A DNA stretch of 10,275 nucleotides from NCBI GenBank assembly GCA_027604665.1, contig JADGIZ010000672.1:1-10275 (forward strand), written 5' to 3'. The notes under the pieces are model-generated. The model saw nothing but the letters and a program-made list of their open reading frames with translations. It had not been told where the DNA came from and did no database searches. This document shows, one piece after another, positions 1 to 7,900 of this stretch. The DNA is from Polyrhizophydium stewartii (Eukaryota > Chytridiomycota > Chytridiomycetes > Rhizophydiales). Every line of letters starts with the position of its first letter. Position 1 is the stretch's first letter. Both the position numbers and the translations under genes were made by a program.

Positions 1-1845
1 GCGCCGGACCCCGCGGCCCCCGCGTCCGGCAGCCCCGCGCCACTCGCCTGGCCGCTCGACGACGTCGCCGGTGACAGCTTGCGCGATGCTATGCTCAGCT
101 TGGCCGCCGCTTCGACCGCCACCACCGCGGGATCGCGCTCGCCGCTGCTGCCCCTGCCGTCCTTCTCCGACTTTGCGCTGCCCGCCGGCCCCGTCTTCAA
201 CCCGCACGCACCGCACTCGGCCGCCTTCCGCCTGCCGGGTCCGTCCGTCGCTGCCGCCGCCGCCGCGCCGCCTGCTCGCCCTCCGCCGCCCGCCGCCATG
301 CAGGATTGCGCCGCCACGCGCTCGCCGCACCAGGGATCGAGCGGATCCTGGGGCCGCGCCGAGCATGACATCGCCGCAGCGTCATACGCTAGCCGCGGCC
401 TCGGCGGCCTATGCACCGATGCATGCGATCCCGATGCCGATGCAGACGCCGACGCCGACGCCTGCTGCGCCGGCGACAGCGCATGCTCTCCGATCCGCAG
501 CCGCAGCCGACATGGCCGCCGCAGCCGAAGCCGCTCCGCCGGCGACGGGCATGTCCGCAGCCCCGACCGAGACGTGTATGCAGCAAGCAACCCGGACGGC
601 AGCTGCTCCCCGTCAAGCAGCGTCGACAATCCCGACGTGCTCTTCTTCAAGCACACGCTGTCCCCGCTGCAGTCCTCGTCGCGAAGGTCGATCCTGTCGC
701 AGCAGCTGCACGACCTGGATCTGGGCAGCCCTGCGCTGCGCTGCTGCCCGCCCGACTGCCGCCCCGGTCCAGCAGACCCGCACGCCCCCGACGCAGCCTG
801 CTGCTCGCCGCTGGCACACGACCGCGATCTGGGCCGCGACTCGGCCCGCACCAGCGGGTCCGGGTCGGGCGGCGAGCTCCACGACGCGTCGGGCTCGCCA
901 GCGCGATGCTGCGGTCGCTGTGGCCCAGGCTGCTGTGCGGGAGACGACGCCGATGCCGACATCGATGCCGACGTGCGTTCCGTCTCGGGCGCCGCATCGG
1001 CCACGTCGTCCGCATCGGCGACCAGGGACACCTCGTCCGTCGAGAGCGCCTCGCACATGGGCTCGGCGAACACGCCATTCGATCCGACCCTGTCGCCCTT
1101 CATGCATCCAGAGGACCGCTGCCATCACCGTACGGGTCACCACCACTGCACGCATGACAGCCATGCGCCGCATCACCCGCAATCCCTGGCCGGCACCCTC
1201 CATCACCACACCGACCGCCACCAGCACCTCGCCTTCCAGCCCGTGCCGCTGCTCTCGCAGCACCCGGGCACCCCGATCCGCCGCCGTCTGACCCTCGCGG
1301 ACATGAAGGCGGCCCACAACCAACCGGCGGCCGCCCAGCACCACCCGCAGCCCGTGCAGGGCCGTGGCGCGGTGCACCGCCTCGACCAGGGGCCCGAGCA
1401 CGACCATGCCCACGGCGACCATCACCGCGACGACCAGGGCCTCGATCCAAACGACCATCTGCGCCATCGCCCGCACGCCGCCGCGCGCGATGGCGACCGC
1501 GACTCGGCGCTGGGCTCGAGCCCCATCGCATCGCCGCGCCCGCTGCGTCCGGCCGGTGCGTTCATGGAGCCGCTCGACCCGCTGCTGCGCCTGCGCCTGC
1601 CGCGCCTGCGCTGCAACTCGTGGGAGGGTGCACCGCGGTTCCCGTCGCTCTCTCCCAACCTCGAGCGCGCTGGCTCCGCATCCCACCACCAGCACCACCA
1701 GCACCACCACATCCATCACCACCACAACCACCATCGCCACTGCCATTGCCAACACTGCCATGACTGGCGGCGCCAGCGTCACCTCAAGGAGTGCGAAGAA
1801 GCGACGCTGCGAGTCCTCGACAGCGCCTCCGCCGAGGCATGGTGA
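1..1845 (+). CDS. Unrecognised low-complexity protein rich in His, Cys, Asp and Ser (3' part of gene)
   Basis: I do not recognise this protein. The frame is open from position 1 to a TGA at 1843-1845, giving at least 614 codons, so the true start lies to the left. Third codon positions are strongly G/C in this frame, unlike the competing frames, which supports coding. In window numbering, residues 145-154 are five Asp-Ala repeats, followed by Cys-Cys; a second Asp-Ala stretch near 315-324 follows the motif CCGRCGPGCC. Residues about 165-179 are Arg-Ser rich (RSRSRHGRRSRSRS). Less repetitive segments occur at about 210-243 (starting NPDVLFFKHTLSPL) and 424-439 (TPIRRRLTLADMKAAH). Residues 562-587 hold 17 His and 3 Cys. 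No membrane segment or catalytic motif is visible. Metal binding or phospho-regulated scaffolding is inference only. An undetected intron cannot be excluded. It lies in tandem upstream of TCF25. Confidence 0.62.
   Translation, partial: APDPAAPASGSPAPLAWPLDDVAGDSLRDAMLSLAAASTATTAGSRSPLLPLPSFSDFALPAGPVFNPHAPHSAAFRLPGPSVAAAAAAPPARPPPPAAMQDCAATRSPHQGSSGSWGRAEHDIAAASYASRGLGGLCTDACDPDADADADADACCAGDSACSPIRSRSRHGRRSRSRSAGDGHVRSPDRDVYAASNPDGSCSPSSSVDNPDVLFFKHTLSPLQSSSRRSILSQQLHDLDLGSPALRCCPPDCRPGPADPHAPDAACCSPLAHDRDLGRDSARTSGSGSGGELHDASGSPARCCGRCGPGCCAGDDADADIDADVRSVSGAASATSSASATRDTSSVESASHMGSANTPFDPTLSPFMHPEDRCHHRTGHHHCTHDSHAPHHPQSLAGTLHHHTDRHQHLAFQPVPLLSQHPGTPIRRRLTLADMKAAHNQPAAAQHHPQPVQGRGAVHRLDQGPEHDHAHGDHHRDDQGLDPNDHLRHRPHAAARDGDRDSALGSSPIASPRPLRPAGAFMEPLDPLLRLRLPRLRCNSWEGAPRFPSLSPNLERAGSASHHQHHQHHHIHHHHNHHRHCHCQHCHDWRRQRHLKECEEATLRVLDSASAEAW
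1684..1761 (+). repeat. Histidine-rich tract (CAC/CAT run) in the C-terminus of the unrecognised gene
   Basis: These 26 codons carry 17 His and 3 Cys, with a few Gln, Asn, Ile and Arg between them, and end in Cys and His alternating before an Asp-Trp. Earlier His clusters lie around 1123-1251. Tracts like this bind Zn, Ni or Cu in known proteins, but no family assignment follows from composition alone. Confidence 0.85.
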
Positions 1846-2073
1846 CGCAGCCCTCTCATCCCAACCCCAAGTCCGTGCGTGGCCCTTGCAAGCATATCTC
1901 CCCTTTTCAAACACATACCTCGCCCCGCCTGCTCTTTGTTTGTGGCAACTGTAATCACATCTGCGCATTGCGCCCATCAATCTGGTTTGTTTACATGGGG
2001 TCGAGAGCTGGGAGCTCGCGAGCCTGTCCTCGTGCATGTCCGCCGCTTGACTATCCTTGCCAAACTTCGGCCA
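1846..2073 (+). promoter_or_regulatory. Intergenic region: 3' end of the His-rich gene, and promoter and leader of TCF25
   Basis: This 228-bp gap between two same-strand genes is clearly less GC-rich than its flanks and has pyrimidine-rich stretches around 1895-1945. I see no TATA box and no AATAAA signal for the upstream gene. A TGTTTAC string at 1988-1994 resembles a forkhead core, but a 7-mer match is weak evidence. Two upstream AUGs lie at 1995 and 2036. Transcription start sites cannot be placed from sequence. Confidence 0.6.
2036..2050 (+). other. Possible four-codon upstream ORF in the TCF25 leader
   Basis: An ATG at 2036 opens a frame encoding MSAA and closes with TGA at 2048-2050, 23 nt before the main ATG. 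It matters only if the transcript starts upstream of it. The base at -3 is T, so the context is weak and leaky scanning would be expected. Confidence 0.35.
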
Positions 2074-4938
2074 ATGTCCTCTCGCGCCCTGCGCAAGCTG
2101 CAGCGCCAGCGCGAGCTCGCCCCCGCCGACCCGCCCGCCGCGGACGGCCGGGGCGACGGCGCCTCCGACGCAGACAGCGACGGCGAGGCGCCGGCCGCCG
2201 CTGCCCCACCCGCCAAGAAGAACCTGTTCGACCTGGTGCGCTGGGCCGCCCGACGTCCCTGTCGCGACGCGCTGGCTGACTCGACCGACGCAGCTCGCAG
2301 GCGACGGCGACGACGCCAGCGACGAGGCGGGCGACGGCGACGCAAGCGGGTCGGCCGCAGCGTCCCCCTCTGCCGTAGCCAAGGCTAGTGGCAAGAGCAA
2401 GCGCAAGCGGAAGAAGAAGCCGGCGGCCGCTGCGGTGCTGCCGTCGACGCCCGACGCCGACGACGATGCGACGCCGTCGCCGCCGCCAGCTGCCTCGGCC
2501 GCCTCGGCCGCCGCCGCGACCAAGCACAAGAGCACCAAGCGCAGCAAGCGCAAGGGAAAGGGAAAGGCAGGCGCCGACGCAGCCGCTGCAGCCGCGGACG
2601 ACGGCGAGAGCGAGGACATTGACGCCGTGCTGCGCGAGCTCAACGCCAAGTTCGGGGACATTGGCATGTCCGGCGAGGAGCTCAAGGCAGCCAAGACGCA
2701 GGAGGCGACGCGGGAGCTGTTCACGATCGACCCGCGCAAGCTGGACGCCAACGCCGAGCTCCGGCGGACGTTTGGCGCGCGCGTTGTCGGCGACGAGATC
2801 CGCAGCAAGCGCCTGGTTCGCAGTTCTCGTCGGACGGTGCTCGTCCAACCGCGCGAGGGCTGGCCGCGAGCCGCCGCCGCCGCGGGGCTGTCCATGGAGC
2901 CCGTGCAGCGCGACGCCGACGGCGAGTCGCCCTGGCCGCCCGGCCTGTCCGAGTTTGCCTTTGTGCACGCACCTGCGTATCAAGAGGTCCAGATCCGCTT
3001 CTTGCAGTGCATCAACACCCACAACCCCGAGACAATCACGCACCTGCTGCGCATGCATCCGTTCCACATCGACTCGCTGCTGCAGCTCAGCGAGGTCTTC
3101 AAGCACGAGGGCAACATTGATCTGGCCGCCGAGTTTATCGAGCGCGCCTTGTGGGCCTTGGAGCGTGCGTTCAACTCCTCTTTCAGCATCACCTCGGGGA
3201 CATGCGTGCTGTCGTATAACCGCGCCGAGAACCGCTCGCTGTTCCTGTGCCTGTTCCGCCACATTGGGTACCTGGCGCGCAAGGGCTGCTGGCGCACTGC
3301 GTTTGAGTTCCAGAAGCTGCTCCTCAGCCTCGAGCCCGAGACAGACCCCATGTGCAGCCTGCTGGCGCTCGACTTTCTGGCGCTCAAGGCCAAGGAGTTT
3401 GCCTGGTACCGGCGCTTCTGGGACGAGCTGGCGCACGAGTGGGAGCTTGGCCTGCTGCCCAACGCGACGTACTCGATTGCGCTGATCCAGTGGGAGATGG
3501 AGACCATGAGCAAGGAGGTCGGTGCTTATTTTCCTGGCACCGGCGTCGGCTTGCGGTCGCGTGCTGGCTCACACTTGCGCGACAGTCGCACGACGTCAGC
3601 TCGCACATGCTGCGCGACGCCCTGGTGCGCTTCCCAGAGGTCGCGCAGGGTCTGTACGACAAGTTTGCCGTCTCCGAGGCCGCATCGAGCTATGCTGCGC
3701 TCGCTTCGTTCCGCAGGTGCGCCGACCGCCCGTCTTGGATGTGCGTCCAAAGCGTCGCCATCCAGGTCTGACCCCTGGCATACAGGGCCAACCTGCCGAG
3801 TAACCAGCGGCTGCAGGTGCTCGTGGACTTGTACGTTGAGCGCGCGCACACGATCTGGAAGGTTCCCGAGGTGCTGGCTTGGCTGCACGCTCAAGTTACC
3901 GAGGCCGCGCGCGACGCAAGCATGCTCGCGCGACCAGAGTACGTCGAGGACAACATTGCGCTGCGGCGCGAGCAGTTTGCGTCGTCGGACGAGTCGCTGC
4001 CGCTGAGCCTCCAGCGTGCCATGTTCCTGACAGGTGGGGTTTGGCAGTCGCTGCGATTCTCTCCTCCTGAAGACTCTGCAGTGCGATGGCTCTGGTTGTA
4101 CAGCAGGTGCTGACGGCTGCACTGTGCTCCAGACCTACAGTCGATGCATGCACGCCTGCCGCGCGAGACGGTGCGATCGGGCATCCTCATGTTCGACCCG
4201 ATCCCGCCTCCGACGGCCGAGGGCATCGTGTACGACGCCACGCGCGTGCGGGCAAGCACGGGCGGCCGGCCGTTTGTCGACGACGGCATCCTGCGCTCCA
4301 TGGTCCGGTCCGTCCTCGGCTGGCTCAATCTTGGAGGTGGCGGCGACGGAGGCGCCAACGCCGGTGGCAACCGCGGTGGTGGTGGTGGCGGCGGCGGCAA
4401 CCCGATGGACGCTGCGAATCTGGACCAGCTTGACCGCGACGGCCTGGCGGCTGTGCTTGCCGACGTGGACGGCGACCTCGTCGACCGCGTCCAGGCCGAG
4501 GTCGACCGCAGGCTGCAGGGGCGGCCGATGCCCGCCGTGCGCGACGAGGAGGCGATCCTTGGCGCTGACGTGGTCATTCAGCAGATGCCAGGAATGCTCG
4601 AGCACATTCACGCGCTCGAGCGCAATGACGACGATGTTGAGGATGACGGTGTCGAGGATGATGGCGACGACGACGACAACATTGATTCGGATGACTCTGA
4701 CGGCGCGGATCCTCGCCGGGCGGATCCGCCCGTGCACAGAGAGGGCATGGGGTGGCGGATACTCCACATGCTAGGATTCGGCCGTGGCGGCGGCCAGGCA
4801 GCGGCGCGTGCTGCCGAAGATGACGATGATGACGATGAGTTTGAAGAGCAGCTCGACGATGCCGAGATTGACGAGCGCGACGAGCACGACGAGCACGACG
4901 AGCACGACGAGCACGATGGCAGGCGCCGGCACCAATAA
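2074..4938 (+). CDS. RQC1: Rqc1/TCF25 family protein, ribosome-associated quality control subunit (five exons, complete)
   Basis: Exons are 2074-2235, 2294-3517, 3586-3716, 3786-4033 and 4133-4938 (stop TAA 4936-4938), giving 856 residues. The start MSSRALRKLQ matches the family N-terminus and fixes the ATG at 2074. Order: acidic, Ala-rich N-terminal region; two polybasic patches (residues 88-96 and 131-145); a conserved lead-in at 160-230; the helical TCF25 domain (about 270-620), including LLRMHPFHIDSLLQLSEVFK, LSYNRAENRSLFLCLFRHIG and LYVERAHTIWKVPEVLAWL, and ending near MFDPIPPP; then a Gly-rich and very acidic tail. Yeast Rqc1 and human TCF25 work with Ltn1/Listerin and Rqc2/NEMF on 60S subunits carrying stalled chains, promoting K48-type ubiquitination and extraction by Cdc48/VCP. 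The protein is longer than yeast Rqc1 (about 720) or human TCF25 (about 680), mostly through low-complexity tails. Family identity is secure; function is by homology. Confidence 0.95.
2236..2293 (+). other. TCF25 intron 1 (58 nt, phase 0)
   Basis: Donor GTGCGC, acceptor GACGCAG. A CTGAC branch-site-like string lies in TGGCTGACTCG, about 20 nt before the acceptor. Splicing joins residues NLFDL to LAGDGDDASDE and moves from the frame of the ATG to that of the next exon. A second AG 7 nt downstream (2299-2300) would break the frame with this donor. Confidence 0.85.
3518..3585 (+). other. TCF25 intron 2 (68 nt, phase 0)
   Basis: Donor GTCGGT is weak, acceptor GCGACAG. Splicing joins METMSKE to SHDVSSHMLRDALVRFPEV, a sensible continuation of the helical domain. 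Reading through the intron changes to a frame with no family similarity. The GTGCTT four bases downstream would give the wrong phase. Confidence 0.85.
3717..3785 (+). other. TCF25 intron 3 (69 nt, phase 2)
   Basis: Donor GTGCGC, acceptor CATACAG. The flanking exons are in the same register, but the intron contains an in-frame TGA at 3769-3771, so it must be removed. Splicing rebuilds an Arg codon and gives ASFRRANLPSNQRLQVLVDL. Confidence 0.9.
4034..4132 (+). other. TCF25 intron 4 (99 nt, phase 1)
   Basis: Donor GTGGGG, acceptor GTGCTCCAG. A split Asp codon (G/AC) joins RAMFLT to DLQSMHARLPRETVRSGIL. The AG at 4139-4140 would leave the wrong phase, so the upstream acceptor is preferred. Confidence 0.85.
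4879..4914 (+). repeat. Four tandem copies of a 9-bp coding repeat (Asp-Glu-His)
   Basis: GACGAGCAC is repeated four times without mismatch, followed by a degenerate GAT. It encodes (DEH)4 next to an acidic run, close to the TCF25 C-terminus. The copies are near identical at the DNA level, which suggests recent slippage. Confidence 0.95.
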
Positions 4939-4939
4939 A
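4934..4939 (+). promoter_or_regulatory. AATAAA polyadenylation-signal match overlapping the TCF25 stop codon
   Basis: The hexamer AATAAA contains the TAA stop (4936-4938). If used, cleavage 10-30 nt downstream would fall at about 4950-4970, in or just past the stop of the opposite gene. Fungal poly(A) signals are degenerate, so a perfect hexamer is suggestive rather than proof. Confidence 0.5.
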
Positions 4940-4962
4940 CACCTCGAGCGCCGCAGCACATT
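4939..4962. other. 24-bp gap between convergent stop codons of TCF25 and SNF2
   Basis: The plus-strand TAA ends at 4938 and the minus-strand TGA occupies 4965-4963. Any normal 3' UTR for either gene must run into the coding sequence of the other. No separate terminator is visible for the minus-strand gene within the gap. Confidence 0.9.
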
Positions 4963-7900
4963 TCATTCGTCGTCCTCGCCGTCCATCAGCGACCGCGCGC
5001 CGGCGAGTGCCGACTCGGACACCTCGCTCGCGCTCGCCTGCTGGCCGCCAAACTCCGAGTCGTCAACAGACTCCTGACGCTCCATGCCGGCACCAGCGCC
5101 AGCACCCGCAGCGCCGGTACCGCCCGCGCCACCACCACCAGAAGCAGCAGCAGCAGCCATGGCGCTGCGCTGCGCCTCTTCAACGTCCTCAGCCAGGATC
5201 TGCACCTGGCCGCCGGGGCACAGCTGCGCGATCGCATCGTCAAAGATCTTCTTGAGCTCAACCGCGTCGAGCCACACGTCCGAGCCCTCGACATTGTACT
5301 TCATGGCGTTGGCAAACATGAGATGGAAGTCGGCCACAAACGACGCCACGTCCCGGTAGTACGCGTGCCGCGCGCGGTGCTGGATCATGTCCATGGCAAT
5401 CGGACGGTCAATGAAGCGGTAGTAGTCGGCATAGTCGGCTCGATCCGGCAGCGTCAGGTACAGCTCGCACCGGCGCCGCGTGTACCCGTCGTCGCTCTCG
5501 ACCTCGGCCTCCTCGACCGCCTTGTACGCCGTCGCAAACGTCCGCCGAAGCGCAGCGCGCACGGCAGGGTCAACCGTGTCCGGCGCGTCCGGATCAACGT
5601 CCGCGAACAGCTTCTTGCGCCGCTTGTCGCTGCCGGCAGCGCCGCCGCGAGAGGCAGCCGCGCCGCCGCCGCCGCGCTTGGCGCGCTTCTTGTTGCGGCC
5701 GCCACCACCGCCGTCGTCGTTGTCGCCCTCGTCGTCGACCGCCGCGCCGGCATCGTCGTCGTCGGGGGCAGCCGGGTCCGACGCGGGTGCCGTCGACGCG
5801 TTCGACTTGCGTCCACTGCGCCCGCTGCGGCTACGCTTCTTGCTCGCCTGGCCCTTGGGCGCCGGCTCCTCGGGTGCCTCCTCCGCATGGACGGGGTCCG
5901 GCAGCTCAAGCGGGTCGCCATTGTTGCCGCCCTCGCCGCCCTCGTCGTCGTCGTCATCGCCATCGCGCTGCGACGAGGCCTTGGCCTTCTGGCGTGCCTC
6001 GGCCGCGAGCTTGTTCTTGCGCTTGCGGGCAATATACCCCTCGAGATCGCCATGGTCAATGGCGTTGAGCCACTGGTCCTCGTTGAGCCCGTCGTCGTAC
6101 GATACCTCCTTGCGCTGCCGGCCGCCGCGGCCGAGGTAGATCTCGGCGCCAATCTTGTCGTCCGCGGGCGGCTCCTCGAGGAACACTTGCGGCAGCTCCG
6201 ACTCCTGCATCAGGCGCGGCGGCGGAGGACCGCGGTTGCCGGCCTGGCGCCACTGCATCTCATCCTGCTGCCGGCGCTCCTGGTCCATGCGCTCGAAAAT
6301 CTCAATCTCCTCCTGGTTGCGCGCGATAATCTCGTTGAGCTCCGCGTCCTCCAGCTCGCCCTCCTTCTCCTTGGTGTCGTCCTTTTCCTCCTCCTCGTCA
6401 TCGCCGCCAAACAGCGACCGCAGCAGCTCCTCGCGCTCGCGATCCGACGTCTTGTTGTCAAACTTGCCGGCTTGGATGACCTTGCCGTCGATCTCGAGCT
6501 TGAACTGCGCGCGCGCCAGAATCGTCTCCTCGACCGACTTGGCCGTGATCAGGCGGAGAATGCGCACTTCCTTCTTCTGGCCGATGCGGTGCGCGCGGTC
6601 CTGCGCCTGCAGATCCTGGTGCGGGTTCCTGCAAACAGGCAGGTGCACACGGTCGTTTGCCCCCCGCGCGTCAGCTGTGCATCAACCAAGTCAGAGCGAG
6701 GCTGCAACAGGCAACGCACCAGTCCGAGTCATAGATGATGACCGTGTCGGCCGTCTGCAGGTTGAGACCAAGACCGCCCGCGCGCGTGCTGAGCAAGAAG
6801 ATGAACGGCGGGTTGTCCGGGCTGTTGAAGGTCTTGAGCATAATCGTGCGCTCCTCGGGCTTGGTGTGGCCGTCGAGGCGCAAGTACGTGTGGCCGCGCC
6901 AGCGCAGGTAATCCTCCATGATGTCCATGATCTGGGTCATCTGGAAGAAGATCAGGACGCGGTGTCCCGTCGCCTTGAACTTGGGCAGGACGCGGTCGAG
7001 CAGCTCAAACTTGCCCGCGACTCGGTATAGGTTCTTGTCCGTGACCTTTTGCGGGTTGATGATGTCCTCGACTTCGTCAAACACAAACGGATGGTTGCAG
7101 ATCTTGCGGAACTGCATGACAAGGTTGTTGAGCGCCTTTTTCCTGTTGGCGTGGCAGCGAGAAAGCTGAGTTAGCCCATGGAAACCCCTCGAAAGCAAAG
7201 AGCGCAGCGACGCAACGCAACTTGTTGAACGCTTCACCGCCAAAGCGTCTGTTGCGGATCTGGTCGTACAGCTTCTGCTGCAGCGCCGACATGGGGCACT
7301 TGACAACGGTTTCGACCTTGTCGGGCAGCTCCGACTCCACGTCCTTCTTGAGGCGGCGCAGCAGGAACGGCCGCATCACCTTGTGCAGCCGGCGAATGAT
7401 GAGCAGCTGTTCTTCTTCGTTGAGCTCGATGCGGTCCTGGCCCGTGCCCGACGAGCCCGAGAAGGGCGAGTTGAACCACTCGTCAAACGACTTGACCGAG
7501 TTGAAGATCTTGGGCAGGATAAAGTTGAGCAGCGCCCACAGCTCGGGAAGGTTGTTCTGGCAAAGCAGAGCAGCACGCACGTCAGCCGCGCTCGAAGCTT
7601 TGTGGGTACTCGGCGGCGATAGCCGGGCAGTTCAGGACACAGCGCAATCGCCGGTCATGAGCGCGCCGAGGGCGGCGCCGCCATTCTCACGGCAGACCCG
7701 GTGTGCAGGACCGGCGGCGAGGCGGCGGCGCTGGCCGCGCCTGCGAGCACGCCATCCTGCACACCGGCGCTCAAATGACACGCAAAAGCCGAGTTCATCA
7801 CAACCGCCTGGCGCCGAGTGCGTGCAAGAGACAAGACGAGCAAGAGGCATGGGCAGTTCACCCACCTGAAGCGGGGTGCCCGTGAGAATCAGACGGTAGC

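Noticed and set aside
71..1291. 406-codon plus-strand frame overlapping the His-rich gene
   Set aside because: It begins at a GTG, is Arg/Pro/Thr-rich shadow sequence, and has less G/C-biased third positions than the frame open from position 1.
1995..2279. ATG at 1995 as the TCF25 start
   Set aside because: Its frame stops at 2279 and does not give the family N-terminus; MSSRALRKLQ begins at 2074 in another frame.
613..2895. 760-codon open frame on the minus strand
   Set aside because: It is in register antisense to the His-rich gene and crosses the intergenic gap and the start of TCF25. Antisense stops need TTA, CTA or TCA codons, which GC3-rich genes rarely use, so such frames arise by chance. 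Its translation shows only Ala/Arg/Val-rich sequence.
4879..4914. Regular short repeats as a possible CRISPR or regulatory array
   Set aside because: The units are 9 bp, contiguous, in frame inside a coding exon and have no spacers; this is a coding microsatellite.
5323..6738. 471-codon open frame on the plus strand
   Set aside because: It lies antisense to conserved SNF2 SnAC, linker and bromodomain sequence and shows no domain of its own; the Leu/Val richness is a by-product of antisense reading.
7557..7865. The long SNF2 intron as a mobile element or self-splicing intron
   Set aside because: It has ordinary GT-AG ends, no terminal inverted repeats or target duplication that I can see, and no coding sequence for a maturase or transposase. 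The inverted repeat is internal.
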